DNA from: Spartinivicinus poritis
GTDB lineage: Bacteria; Pseudomonadota; Gammaproteobacteria; Pseudomonadales; Zooshikellaceae
Direction of reading: 5' to 3'
DNA: 64,000 nt
NCBI RefSeq assembly: GCF_028858535.1
Contig: NZ_JAPMOU010000020.1
Coordinates: forward strand, 44,706-108,705
Below are positions 17,658 to 27,037 of this stretch, piece after piece. Position 1 is the stretch's first letter. Each line of letters begins with the position of its first letter. Position numbers and translations under genes: made by a program. The notes beneath the pieces were generated by a model that was not told the origin of the DNA, did no database searches, and saw only the letters and a program-made list of their open reading frames with translations.

Positions 17658-18908
17658 ATGTTAAAGCATTACAAAAAAGCGGTTATCGGCCTATTCATGA
17701 TGGTTTTTAGTCACATTGCCATTGCAGGTGAAGTAGAGGTTTTGCATTGGTGGACTTCTGCAGGTGAAGTGCGTGCCTTGAATGCACTGAAGTTATTACT
17801 GGTAGAGCAGGGCCATAGCTGGAAAGACTTTTCAGTAGCAGGCGGTGGTGGTGATAATGCAATGGCCGTGCTGAGATCGAGATTATTATCGGGTGTTCCA
17901 CCAACGGCTGCCCATGGTAAAGGTGGGCATATCAAAGAATGGGGAAAACTTGGGCTGCTGGCTAATTTAGATCAGATTGCTGATGAACAAAACTGGCCTG
18001 AAATCTTACCCACTTTTGTCAATGAATTGATGAAATATAATGGCCAGTATGTAGCTGTACCAGTGAATATTCATCGAATTAATTGGCTATGGGTAAATGC
18101 TCCGCTTTTACAGCAGGCTAATGTAGCGGTACCAACAACGATAGAGGCATTTTGGCAGGCAGCAGATAAACTTAAAAAGGCTGGGATTATTCCATTAGCC
18201 CATGGTGATCAACCGTGGCAAAATTCAATCCTATTTGAAATGTTATTATTGGGAATGACGGATTCCCATTTTTTTAAAAAAGCATTTATTGATTTTGATG
18301 CTATGAGCCTATCGAGTGAAAAAATAGTAAACGTATTTGCCGCATTAAGGAAGCTAAAGCAATATATGGACCCCGATATTGCCAATCGCGATTGGGATGA
18401 TGCCACTCACATGGTCATTCAGGGCAAAGCTGCCATGCAAATAATGGGGGATTGGGCTAAAGGGGAGTTCACCGCAGTCAATAAGCAATTAGGTAAAGAT
18501 GTTTTATGTTTACCTGTGCCCTCTACCGATAAACATTATTCTTATGTTATTGATAGTTTTATTATGTTTAAAATTACCGACGCTGAAAATAAACAGGCAC
18601 AAATAGCGCTGGCTAAACAAATGTTAAATAAAAATTTTCAGCAGGTATTTAATTTGAGTAAAGGCTCAATACCTGCACGCCAAGATATGAATATGGACGC
18701 ATTTGACATATGTGCAAAAGAAAGTGTAAAAGCAGTTCAAACTGTTGGTAATGGAAACGTGCTACCAAATATATCTATAGGCATGGCAACCTCGATATAT
18801 ACGCAAACGGCCATAGCGGAGGTAGTCACTCATTTTTTTCGTAACGATACAATCTCACCGGAACAAGCGGCTAAACAATTGGTGAATGCGGTTAAAGCCA
18901 GTTTGTAG
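17658..18908 (+). CDS. Orphan ABC sugar-binding protein (family 1)
   Basis: 416 residues with a signal peptide (cut after HIAIA). The mature N-terminus EVEVLHWWTSAGE and later PVNIHRINWLWVN and GDWAKGEF match carbohydrate-binding periplasmic proteins of the glucose/mannose (GtsA-like) group. In that family the protein delivers sugar to a two-permease ABC importer. No permease or ATPase gene is adjacent, which is unusual; it may serve a transporter elsewhere or a sensor. Function as a sugar-binding protein is likely, the exact sugar unknown. Confidence 0.87.
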   Translation: MLKHYKKAVIGLFMMVFSHIAIAGEVEVLHWWTSAGEVRALNALKLLLVEQGHSWKDFSVAGGGGDNAMAVLRSRLLSGVPPTAAHGKGGHIKEWGKLGLLANLDQIADEQNWPEILPTFVNELMKYNGQYVAVPVNIHRINWLWVNAPLLQQANVAVPTTIEAFWQAADKLKKAGIIPLAHGDQPWQNSILFEMLLLGMTDSHFFKKAFIDFDAMSLSSEKIVNVFAALRKLKQYMDPDIANRDWDDATHMVIQGKAAMQIMGDWAKGEFTAVNKQLGKDVLCLPVPSTDKHYSYVIDSFIMFKITDAENKQAQIALAKQMLNKNFQQVFNLSKGSIPARQDMNMDAFDICAKESVKAVQTVGNGNVLPNISIGMATSIYTQTAIAEVVTHFFRNDTISPEQAAKQLVNAVKASL

Positions 18909-18988
18909 CATTCACTGCTATAGTTTGATGCTAAATGCTCAACCAGGCTAGGCATTTAGATGATTATTAATGGGGTACGCTTCAAAAT

Positions 18989-19144
18989 TTGCTAGTCTAT
19001 GTCTCTCTGATTTGTCTTCTACTTATAACAGATCCACATTGGATACTACCTGATGAGACTGCCTACCGTAACGCACAGATGCTGAACAGCTTGCTAACCA
19101 GTGGCAAAGTGGTTAGTCAGTATGTGGTCAGTAAGGTAGCTTAA
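18989..19144 (+). CDS. Possible small ORF or gene remnant
   Basis: A 51-codon frame with a TTG start and no clear RBS. It encodes a hydrophobic N-terminus (LVYVSLICLLLI) followed by DPHWILPDETAYRNAQ and a polar end. It could be a short secreted peptide or the broken end of a lost gene. The rest of the 18909-19279 gap shows nothing recognisable. Confidence 0.2.
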   Translation: MLVYVSLICLLLITDPHWILPDETAYRNAQMLNSLLTSGKVVSQYVVSKVA

Positions 19145-19279
19145 GTAGTGGGTGAAGTGACAGAGAGGTTAATGGCTTAAAAATAATTTACGAAGAATAT
19201 AATAAGTGCTGCAGTTCATACTACACTTTATGTCAGGTACTTAACGATTGGTTATTAAGTACTGGCATGAGGGTGTACT

Positions 19280-20131
19280 ATGACTGTCTTATACAAACAA
19301 TGGCCCAAACTTCCTTGTTATTTACTATTGGATGCTGGAAAACATCCAGTGATTAATAACTGGATTAACGACAGTTATAATAGTTATGCTATTTATTTAA
19401 ATACACCTTATGCAGCCTTAAAGTCACTTTCACCACAATTAGTTGAGTGCTCTTTTGATGCTAAACTCTGGAGCGTGTTCCAACGACAGGGTATTTATAA
19501 CCAGTGGGGTATTCTGTTATTCTCAAACGCTGACTTTTCAGAAATAGTTCGCCACTGTCAATGGTGGATTCAAGTACAAACCGAAAATAAAATGACAGGG
19601 ATATTTCGTTTATATGATCCACATCTCTGTTACAAATTATTTACTTGCTCTTCAGATATTCAGCGGCAAAAGCTGCTAGGTATTATCAACAGCGTATGTT
19701 GTTTTCATGATGGCTGGCATCAATTTGATAATGCTGTGATGCAACCTGTTGATTATCAATACATGTTATCATTGGATTCGCATCAGTGGCGTGCAATCAA
19801 AGAGGACAAATCCACTGCACTGAAAAAAAGAATTCACCAGCATGTACAGCACTTATTTCCTCACTTATTAAGAAAGAAAGATGCTGAACAACAGCAGCAA
19901 TGGGTAAATATGCTACTGGATGAAGCGAGCGCACTGCATTTTACAACAGCTCAAGATATTTACCAGTTTATCAATATTATTGGCATTTTAGGTATGGATG
20001 CCTTAAACCCTAAAGTGTATCCAGAAATATACCAGTTGTTGACTGATCAGGATGATGGTTCACCTGCTGTCAGATTAAGAGAAGCTACCATGCTGGCTCA
20101 ACAGGCAGTAAAACAAGTGGTGATTGAGTGA
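19280..20131 (+). CDS. DUF4123 domain protein (type VI effector adaptor-like)
   Basis: 283 residues. The first 130 match the DUF4123 pattern: CYLLLDAGKHPVINNW, SPQLVEC, WGILLFSNADFSEIVRHCQWWIQV, and the FRLYDP motif. DUF4123 proteins are chaperones that load effectors onto the VgrG spike of type VI secretion systems. Helical C-terminal half (about 165-283). No vgrG or classic effector lies next to it, and the following gene (22-bp gap) is a small membrane protein, so the partner is unclear. Confidence 0.8.
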   Translation: MTVLYKQWPKLPCYLLLDAGKHPVINNWINDSYNSYAIYLNTPYAALKSLSPQLVECSFDAKLWSVFQRQGIYNQWGILLFSNADFSEIVRHCQWWIQVQTENKMTGIFRLYDPHLCYKLFTCSSDIQRQKLLGIINSVCCFHDGWHQFDNAVMQPVDYQYMLSLDSHQWRAIKEDKSTALKKRIHQHVQHLFPHLLRKKDAEQQQQWVNMLLDEASALHFTTAQDIYQFINIIGILGMDALNPKVYPEIYQLLTDQDDGSPAVRLREATMLAQQAVKQVVIE

Positions 20132-20153
20132 GAGGTGAAATAAGGAGCAATCT

Positions 20154-20555
20154 ATGAGGGGGGCTGGAGGAACATCGGGTGGAATAGGGTTATTTTTTAT
20201 TGGATTGATTATGATGTGCGGAGGCTTTTATCTGCTATTTAACGCAATTTCAGTGCGATCAACATTTGGTATGGGGGTGGGGTTATATAATTTTTCAGGA
20301 TGGGGTGCTAATGTTACCATTACCAATGGTATGGTGATGATTCCCTTTATGTTTGGAATAGGGCTGGTTTTCTATGACGGTAAAAATATTATCGGTTGGA
20401 TTTTATTTGTTGGCTCTTTAGTGGCGTTAATTTTTGGGGTTATTACCTCTATTCATTTTAGTCTTAAGGCGATGTCTGCTTTTGACTTGATTACTATTTT
20501 GGTATTAGCAGTTGGTGGTTTGGGGCTATTTTTGCGTTCGTTAAAATCGTTTTAA
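20154..20555 (+). CDS. Small membrane protein, unknown
   Basis: 133 residues with four hydrophobic helices (about 10-30, 55-73, 80-100, 110-128) and a Gly-rich start (GAGGTSGGIGLFFIGLIMMCGG). It is preceded by AAGGAG and separated from the DUF4123 gene by 22 bp, suggesting one transcript. It could be an immunity or anchoring partner; no family function is recognised. Confidence 0.7.
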   Translation: MRGAGGTSGGIGLFFIGLIMMCGGFYLLFNAISVRSTFGMGVGLYNFSGWGANVTITNGMVMIPFMFGIGLVFYDGKNIIGWILFVGSLVALIFGVITSIHFSLKAMSAFDLITILVLAVGGLGLFLRSLKSF

Positions 20556-20575
20556 AATACTTAAGGGTACCTTGA

Positions 20576-21343
20576 TTACACCAGTGAAATAACCGATGCT
20601 TTACTGAATAGTCGGTTGGGCTGTTGCCATTGGACATGGGAATAAGGCTTTAAAAATTCACACAATTGTCGGCAAAATTGCCAGCAACCTGCATCGTGGT
20701 CTAAATGGTGGGTCATTAGCCCAGTGGCTTCCTGTCTATCAATCTGGTTTAAGCGTCGTGCTTGTAAGTGTTGAATTAACTGCGTCAAGCAATGCTTTTC
20801 TCCAGCAAACTGGCGCTGTTTCCAGTTAATAATATCTACATGAACATTTTGCACTACCAGGTCTTTTCTGGGTTGGCGTGGGCCTAGGGTAGATAAGCCA
20901 ATATAATGCATATTGGCCAACTCATTCACTAACGAGTGGGCAAGTCGGTTCCAGGGCGGTACTAACACAGGAAAAAACTGTTTGGGAAAAGCATGTTGTA
21001 GCATATTTTGGCCGGTTAATAACTCACTGGCAATCACTTCAAATAATCGGTCAGCACCTAATTCACATTTGCGTTGGTTAGCAGGTGCATGATTTTGATG
21101 GCTATATCCATGCTGGCTTATCCAGACTAAAGGCTGTTGTTCGACCCGTTCAATTAAAGAGATTTCCAGTTGACTAGGGATCACAGCTAGGCAAAGGGGG
21201 ATTTGATAATGATTAGTTAAATTAATCAACTGAGTCAGTGCAGCACTGTTGGTATAGGCATCATCATCTCGCCACCAGAGAGTGATGGTTTTTTGCTCGG
21301 TTGCCCAGATTTCAATTTCTGTTGCTAATTGTTGCCAGCTCAT
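20576..21343 (-). CDS. Polysaccharide deacetylase family protein
   Basis: 255 residues, cytoplasmic (no signal). NodB-type motifs: WWRDDDA (catalytic Asp and metal Asp), HGYSHQNH (metal His pair), VPPWNR (motif 3) and THHLDHD near the C-terminus. Such enzymes remove N-acetyl groups from glycans or sugar intermediates with a divalent metal. Lying with two glycosyltransferases on the same strand (68 bp from the next), it probably modifies a sugar chain made by them. Absence of export signal suggests action on a cytoplasmic intermediate. Confidence 0.88.
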   Translation of the reverse strand: MSWQQLATEIEIWATEQKTITLWWRDDDAYTNSAALTQLINLTNHYQIPLCLAVIPSQLEISLIERVEQQPLVWISQHGYSHQNHAPANQRKCELGADRLFEVIASELLTGQNMLQHAFPKQFFPVLVPPWNRLAHSLVNELANMHYIGLSTLGPRQPRKDLVVQNVHVDIINWKQRQFAGEKHCLTQLIQHLQARRLNQIDRQEATGLMTHHLDHDAGCWQFCRQLCEFLKPYSHVQWQQPNRLFSKASVISLV

Positions 21344-21411
21344 GAAGCTATTCTTTTAAAGAGTATCTGTTAAAAAGCGTCTTTTAAAAAGTCTCTATTA
21401 ACAAGCACCTG

Positions 21412-22620
21412 TTAACAGTCGCCTGCTAAAAAGTATTCAAGTTGCTGAATGGTTTTCGCTGCACCATCCATTTGTATTGGGGGGTGAGGTTTAACTGGTT
21501 GTGATAACAGCTGACAAATGGTGTCTGCTAACTGTTGTACAGTCAGTGTTGCTTGGTCTAAACAGGGAAAGCCTGTAACCTGGCTAAATTGTTGGGCACG
21601 GAACCGCTGTTCAGTTTCCGTTTCATTAGCAAAAGGTACCCAAATAGTCTGGCAGCCTGCTTGAAGTGTATCCAGCAGAGTATTATATCCTGCTTGAGAA
21701 ATGGATAATTGAGAATGGCATAAACACTGAAAAAAATCCTCTCTTATTAACTCAATAGCCATATTAGCGGGGCAATTCTTCTTCAGCTGATTATATTGCG
21801 GCAGCGGTATATTAGGGCCCGTAATCATTCGCCAGCGCCATGGCCTATACTCAGGCTGCTGGTTTAATTGATGACAGGTGGCTTGGGCTAGCTGAAGTAA
21901 TTCAAAACCAACCGCGCCGCCACCGGCAGAGACTAAAATATCCTGTTGCGGTACTGTGGCGGATGGTGGTTGATTAATGGCTTTTTCTCTCACTTCGCTT
22001 GCGGGTGCAATATAGCCAGTATAGGAAATTTTATTCGCAATTTGGCCAGTGAGAGGAAAGGTTTGATCTAGAGTAATCAGCTGCGGGTCACCATGCACCA
22101 GCACATGATCAACATAATCTTGCAACTGTTGTACAGCCCATTGATGTCGGCTCATGTCGTGTTTTTCAACTAATACATCACGAATGGAGGATACGATTAC
22201 GGGTGCTGGTGTGGCTTGGTGGCATGCGTCAAGCAGAGGTATCAATTCAAAGCGAAACTGGCGACGACCAAAGGGGTACATTTCCAGCAAGACAACATCA
22301 GGTTGAATTTGCTGAAAATAATGCAGGAGTTGTTGAGTTCGCTGCTGTTTAATGGCTTCATCAATAACACGGCCATCTGCTTGAACCAGCTGGCTAAAAT
22401 TGGCGTCAGCAGCGGTTAAAACTGGTAGTTGGCGGTAGTGGATAGCACCAAAGTCAATTTCTGTTATGGGCTTTCCACCTGCTACCACAAATACATCCCA
22501 GCCTGCTTTTATGGCAGCCTGACAAATGCGAGCAGCCCGTTGCAGGTGGCCAATGCCTAACAGGTGTTGGACATAAAAAAATAAGCGACGTGGTTTGGTT
22601 AATGGCTGCGCTTGGCTCAT
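21412..22620 (-). CDS. COG4671-like glycosyltransferase (GT28 fold)
   Basis: 402 residues. N-terminal FYVQHLLGIGHLQRAARICQAA is the MurG-like acceptor domain with the conserved GIGH loop; the C-terminal half has VSAGGGAVGFELLQ and SQAGYNTLLDTLQAGCQTIWVPF, the donor-binding region. It is a likely cytoplasmic or peripheral-membrane transferase. It overlaps the upstream glycosyltransferase gene by 4 bases, so both are translated together. It is related in layout to that protein, which points to duplication. Confidence 0.86.
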   Translation of the reverse strand: MSQAQPLTKPRRLFFYVQHLLGIGHLQRAARICQAAIKAGWDVFVVAGGKPITEIDFGAIHYRQLPVLTAADANFSQLVQADGRVIDEAIKQQRTQQLLHYFQQIQPDVVLLEMYPFGRRQFRFELIPLLDACHQATPAPVIVSSIRDVLVEKHDMSRHQWAVQQLQDYVDHVLVHGDPQLITLDQTFPLTGQIANKISYTGYIAPASEVREKAINQPPSATVPQQDILVSAGGGAVGFELLQLAQATCHQLNQQPEYRPWRWRMITGPNIPLPQYNQLKKNCPANMAIELIREDFFQCLCHSQLSISQAGYNTLLDTLQAGCQTIWVPFANETETEQRFRAQQFSQVTGFPCLDQATLTVQQLADTICQLLSQPVKPHPPIQMDGAAKTIQQLEYFLAGDC

Positions 22621-23840
22621 GCAAGATTAGGCTCCAAACTAACACCCCGTTTGGTCATAATGTCATTAAATCGCTGGCCGATGGTTGCGATACCACTTAA
22701 ATAAGTGTCTGCTTGCATAGTGTAAGGACGCGCTTGACTGGGAAGGGCTTTAAGTGCGCCGACCATTTTTAGGGGAGCATCCCCCCCCGTCAGTTGATCT
22801 GGGTCTAGCATAGTAGCCCAACCTAACTCGGCGGCTTTTTTAGCACGAATAAATTGCTCCAGGCGTGGCTCTTTTCTAGGAATAAAAAGAGCGCGCTGAT
22901 TAAAAGAGAGTATTTCACAAAAAGTATTGTAGCCACCCATGGCGACCACTGCCTGGGCATTGGCCATAACATGCTCAAGCTGGCTGATAAAGGTCAGCAG
23001 GGTGACTCGTGATAATTTTTTGACTCGATTTTCAAAGGCATGTCGGTCTTTACTATTCATAAAGGGGCCGGCAATAATCACGGCAGGCCAGGGCAGTTCA
23101 GCTTCTGCCTGTTCATAAGCACTGATGACCCAGTCCACCATTTCGACACCATCGCCACCACCGCCAGGTGTAACCAATAAATACTGCTTGGGTAAATCAT
23201 TTAATGGTTCTGTTTTAGCTTGAGGTAAGTGTCGATGTAAGAATCCTGTATACAACCCGCGTTGTTCAATTTCATCGGCAATGGCTAGCCCCTGCAAGGG
23301 ATTACCCATCAGTTGTGGACCGTATATCCAAATATCGTCGTATTGCTGTAGTACGTCTCGGCTAATGCCTTTATGTTGCCATTCTTTTTTTAGTAGCTCT
23401 GGTGCATCGAGTACGTCCCTTAAACCAAGCACTGTATGTACACCTTGTTGGTGAAGATGTTGTAGCGTACGTTTTACTTCACCTTTTAAGCCGAGGGGTT
23501 CTTTATCGACAATAAAAACATCGGGTTGAAAACTATTCGCGGTATTAAAAATAATGGACTCACGAATAGACAGGGTTTCTTCCAGGTCAATATGTAGTCC
23601 CATTGACGTATAGTCGCCATTATATAGCTTAATCACCCCAGGAATTCTGACAAAATCGACACGGGCCTTAAATTCAAACCGACCAATCAGTGCAGAGCCA
23701 CTTAATATCAGGATAGAAATCCCTTTATATTGTTTTACCAAGCTATGAGCAATGGTACGACAGCGGCGCAAGTGGCCTAAACCGTAAGTGTCGTGACTAT
23801 AAATTAAAACTTTTGCATGGTGGGGGGGTGATTGGGGCAT
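22617..23840 (-). CDS. COG4671-like glycosyltransferase (GT28 fold)
   Basis: 407 residues. It has YSHDTYGLGHLRRCRTIAHSL at the start (the GLGH acceptor loop), VTPGGGGDGVEMVDW in the middle, and AMGGYNTFCEILSFNQRALFIPR for donor binding. The family is annotated as predicted glycosyltransferases without known product. It lies 29 bp downstream of the cyclase gene on the same strand, so cyclase, two transferases and deacetylase appear to form one operon. Confidence 0.87.
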   Translation of the reverse strand: MPQSPPHHAKVLIYSHDTYGLGHLRRCRTIAHSLVKQYKGISILILSGSALIGRFEFKARVDFVRIPGVIKLYNGDYTSMGLHIDLEETLSIRESIIFNTANSFQPDVFIVDKEPLGLKGEVKRTLQHLHQQGVHTVLGLRDVLDAPELLKKEWQHKGISRDVLQQYDDIWIYGPQLMGNPLQGLAIADEIEQRGLYTGFLHRHLPQAKTEPLNDLPKQYLLVTPGGGGDGVEMVDWVISAYEQAEAELPWPAVIIAGPFMNSKDRHAFENRVKKLSRVTLLTFISQLEHVMANAQAVVAMGGYNTFCEILSFNQRALFIPRKEPRLEQFIRAKKAAELGWATMLDPDQLTGGDAPLKMVGALKALPSQARPYTMQADTYLSGIATIGQRFNDIMTKRGVSLEPNLA

Positions 23841-23869
23841 GGGTATGAATTGATAGTGGAAACGCCAGA

Positions 23870-25141
23870 CTATAAAGCAACTTCTAAATGATTGATAGTA
23901 AAATCTGCCGTGCTTTGCTCTAACCGATAGACGGCCAGAGGTTCTGCAACACCTTTTACCGGATACTTGCCAACAAAGTGCACAGGATGATTAATTAAGC
24001 TGGCAAATTCATCAGACATTAATAGATTGGTGCCTACCATTTGGGTTAGCTCTTCAATACGGGCAGTACGATTAACAGCAGGTCCCATTACGGTAAAGTC
24101 TAGCCGTGAAGATGAGCCCACATTCCCATAGATGACTTCTCCTTGGTGTAGCCCAACCCCAAACTCAATAATAGGCTGGCCTTTTTTTACCAGTTCTGCA
24201 TTGAGGGTTTGAATTTGCTCATAAGCTAAGATGGCAGCGTCTAGAGCTGCTTCGCAAGCAGCATTAATCGTGCTGGCAGTTTCTTTAGTAAATAAAATCA
24301 ACATCGCATCGCCAATAAATCGAAGTACTTCACCACCGCGATGAGTTACTGCGTTGGTAATAATCTCAAAATAAGCATTTATTAGCTCCAACATATGCTC
24401 ATTTTCTAGTGACTCGGTTAGGGCGGTAAAATTACGCAAATCACTGTACCAAAGGGCTGCTTCAATGATTTCGCTATCACCTCGCTTGATGCTGCCTTTT
24501 AATATTTTTTGGCCGGTTTTAGGGCCAACATAAGTGTTTAATAATGAGCGGATAATATCGCGAGTGGTATATACCTCAAGAATAGGGGTTAAATAGTCCA
24601 GCAGCAGTGACAGTTTTTGTATATCCTGGTCGGTAAAGCCGCTAGGGTGATCTGTGGCAATAGTAAAGGTATTAATATAGCCATCGGTAAACTCTAGTGG
24701 GAAGACGATATAATCACTCACCTGGGTGGCAGCGAGCTCCTGCAACACAATATGGGCATCGCTGATATCAATTTCAGACAGCTTATAACGTACCATTTGA
24801 TTGGTTTGGCGGACTTTTTCAATGGGGCTGCCTCGGTATGAGTTAGTGACTTCAATACCATGTTCTGGGGTAAACACATCAATTTGTTCACGGCCGCGCC
24901 ACCAGGTAAACGCTTTGCCCGTAATTTCTGGATGAATGGTATGTAAAGTGAAGCGAATGCGAATGATAGGTAACCCTGCTGCCAATAACTGATTAGACAA
25001 TGCTCTTAGCAGCTTACAACGATCATTTAATTTGCGGCCATCAGTAATTAGCCAAACTAGCAGTGAGGCCAGTGGCCAACCCTCAGTATTACCCAATAAG
25101 GACTGAGTGGACTGAAGCTGCTGATGGTTTGTTGAGTTCAC
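23870..25141 (-). CDS. Class III adenylate/guanylate cyclase with GAF-like sensor
   Basis: 423 residues, GTG start. Residues about 40-200 look like a GAF-type sensor. The catalytic domain (about 225-400) has LWYSDLRNFTAL (metal Asp), VLRFIGDAMLILF (second metal Asp), and DFTVMGPAVNRTARIEEL. Class III cyclases make cAMP or cGMP from ATP or GTP; the usual purine-recognising Lys is not evident, so the base is uncertain. It is first in a four-gene minus-strand unit with glycosyltransferases and deacetylase and is divergent from a second cyclase. Confidence 0.88.
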   Translation of the reverse strand: MNSTNHQQLQSTQSLLGNTEGWPLASLLVWLITDGRKLNDRCKLLRALSNQLLAAGLPIIRIRFTLHTIHPEITGKAFTWWRGREQIDVFTPEHGIEVTNSYRGSPIEKVRQTNQMVRYKLSEIDISDAHIVLQELAATQVSDYIVFPLEFTDGYINTFTIATDHPSGFTDQDIQKLSLLLDYLTPILEVYTTRDIIRSLLNTYVGPKTGQKILKGSIKRGDSEIIEAALWYSDLRNFTALTESLENEHMLELINAYFEIITNAVTHRGGEVLRFIGDAMLILFTKETASTINAACEAALDAAILAYEQIQTLNAELVKKGQPIIEFGVGLHQGEVIYGNVGSSSRLDFTVMGPAVNRTARIEELTQMVGTNLLMSDEFASLINHPVHFVGKYPVKGVAEPLAVYRLEQSTADFTINHLEVAL

Positions 25142-25397
25142 TATTGTACTGTCGTTACTTAAATCACTCTATCTCTAACAGTGTAGACGAGTGTTGCACC
25201 CTTTGAGGGGATTACTGAGGTAGTACCAGGAGAAGTTAATGATTGCTTATCTTGTGATATAAGGTGGCGGGCCAAGAGCAGCCTGTATTAACAATGCCTA
25301 TGGAATGATCGAGCTGTTCTATAGTTTATAAGCAAGTCAGGCTTACTATCCAACTATATGCATACACGACAAGTATTATAAATTAAGGCTGCACTTT

Positions 25398-26771
25398 ATG
25401 GTGTGGGAAAAATTTACCACATGGCTTTCCTTTAGACATTTAGCTTCGCCAATCAGCAAACTGCCTGATCGCTTTCAGCAGGCGGTGCAACGTCAGCAAA
25501 CCATTGGTGAGCAATTAATTGCCGGAATAGAATTTGTTATTGTGGTGCTTTTCTGGTTACTGTATTCGCTGTCACCCAAAACTTTTAGCAAAAATACTGA
25601 CGATTTGGCCAGTCCCTTTTGGAGTCTTGAGGGATTGGTACAAGTGATTCAGGCAGAGCCTGTACCTTGGGCATTATCTGCTTATTTAGGATTTACGATT
25701 AGCCGGTTATGGTTGGTTTATTATCGGCCCAAGAATAACTGGCATGCTTATTTATCGATCATAATGGATTTTGCACTGCTATATGCTTTAATCTGGTGCT
25801 TTCATATTCAATACCAACAACCCCCTTCTTTTTATTTAAAAGCACCCACTTTGCTGTATGTATTTATTTTTATTGCGATTCGTAGCTTGCGATTTGAGGC
25901 ACGTTTTGTCCTGCTGGCTGGGTTAGTTGCAGTGATTGGCTGGTTGATGATGGTGGCTTATGTGGTATTTAGTCAGCCAGACATGCCTATGATTACACGA
26001 GATTATGTAGCGTATTTAACCTCAAATTCGGTCTTATTAGGGGCTGAATTTGATAAAATGATCACCATGGTTTTTGTCACTTTAATTTTGGCTTTGGCAA
26101 TCACCCGGGCTCGTTTTTTGTTAATTGAAGCAGTGGTAGAGTCACAAGCAGTAGAAGATTTGGCCCGGTTTGTGCCAACCTCTGTGGCGAAAAATATAAC
26201 CCTGGCTGAGCAGCGGGTAGCCGCTGGCTTTGGAGAAGTGAGGGAAGCCACCATGCTGTTTACCGATATTGCTGGGTTTACCAGTTTGAGTGAAGAATTA
26301 TCACCAGAAACCCTGATTCAAGTATTAAATCATTATTTTAGTGTGGTAGCAGAGCCGATAGAGGCGTTCGGCGGCACAATTAATCAGTTTCAAGGGGATG
26401 CGATTTTAGCCACGTTTAATTTGCCAACCGCTGATGATGATCATGCCAGGCATGCGATTGAAGCGGCCTTGGCGATTCAGCAAACCCTGGCGAAGGAGCA
26501 AATTGAGTTAACGACCCGAATTGGCATTAATACTGGTCTGGTTGTTGGCGGGTTGGTTGGAACTAAAGACCGGCTGACCTATACGGTACATGGTGATGCA
26601 GTTAATTTGGCCTCGCGCTTAGAAACATTAAATAAACAATACAACACATTAATTCTGTTGTCGGAACGTACTAGAGCATTAGCGAAAGGCGCCTTTGATT
26701 TTCGGTTGGTGGGGGAGGTGCAGGTGAGAGGTCGCACCCAACCCACCTCAATCTATACTCTGCGTGAATGA
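25398..26771 (+). CDS. Membrane-bound class III adenylate/guanylate cyclase
   Basis: 457 residues. Hydrophobic helices cover about 45-230 (five or six segments), followed by a catalytic domain at about 275-450. MLFTDIAGFTSL and INQFQGDAILATF supply the two metal Asp residues, and DRLTYTVHGDAVNLASRLE the transition-state Asn and Arg. It should make a cyclic nucleotide at the inner membrane in response to an unknown signal. It is divergent from the GAF cyclase over a 256-bp gap, an arrangement suggesting shared control. Confidence 0.88.
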   Translation: MVWEKFTTWLSFRHLASPISKLPDRFQQAVQRQQTIGEQLIAGIEFVIVVLFWLLYSLSPKTFSKNTDDLASPFWSLEGLVQVIQAEPVPWALSAYLGFTISRLWLVYYRPKNNWHAYLSIIMDFALLYALIWCFHIQYQQPPSFYLKAPTLLYVFIFIAIRSLRFEARFVLLAGLVAVIGWLMMVAYVVFSQPDMPMITRDYVAYLTSNSVLLGAEFDKMITMVFVTLILALAITRARFLLIEAVVESQAVEDLARFVPTSVAKNITLAEQRVAAGFGEVREATMLFTDIAGFTSLSEELSPETLIQVLNHYFSVVAEPIEAFGGTINQFQGDAILATFNLPTADDDHARHAIEAALAIQQTLAKEQIELTTRIGINTGLVVGGLVGTKDRLTYTVHGDAVNLASRLETLNKQYNTLILLSERTRALAKGAFDFRLVGEVQVRGRTQPTSIYTLRE

Positions 26772-26880
26772 CTTTTATGGTTTGTTGTCATCGCAATTCA
26801 TCCTAATCGTTTATTAGCACATAAACTCATAGGGGTAAGTCTGCTACCGTAAGATTTACGACAGCAACTTTAATTTATAT

Positions 26881-26930
26881 AAAAGTGCTGGCTGGAACTC
26901 ATTGCTCGACGGCCCAGCTAGCACTTTTTA
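26881..26930 (+). terminator. Rho-independent terminator after the membrane cyclase
   Basis: AAAAGTGCT-G-GCTGG pairs with CCAGC-T-AGCACTTTT with one internal mismatch, followed by a T-rich tail. It lies about 110 bp beyond the stop codon. Confidence 0.6.
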
Positions 26931-26964
26931 TTTCCGTTAGTGCTGCTATCGCTAGCTTCACAGT

Positions 26965-27020
26965 AGTAAGCTAGCCCCCTAAAAGCCCTTCACTTTGAGT
27001 AATACCCTTCGTGAATGATG
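26965..27020 (+). repeat. Dispersed repeat, copy A
   Basis: The 34-bp block at 26965-26998 recurs inverted at 30286-30319 with one mismatch, and the 14-bp block at 27007-27020 recurs inverted at 30323-30336. The order of the two blocks relative to each other differs between copies. A palindrome with arms GCTAGCTT and AAGCTAGC overlaps the left side (about 26950-26975). Confidence 0.75.
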
Positions 27021-27037
27021 TTTATGCTTTGGCCTTG

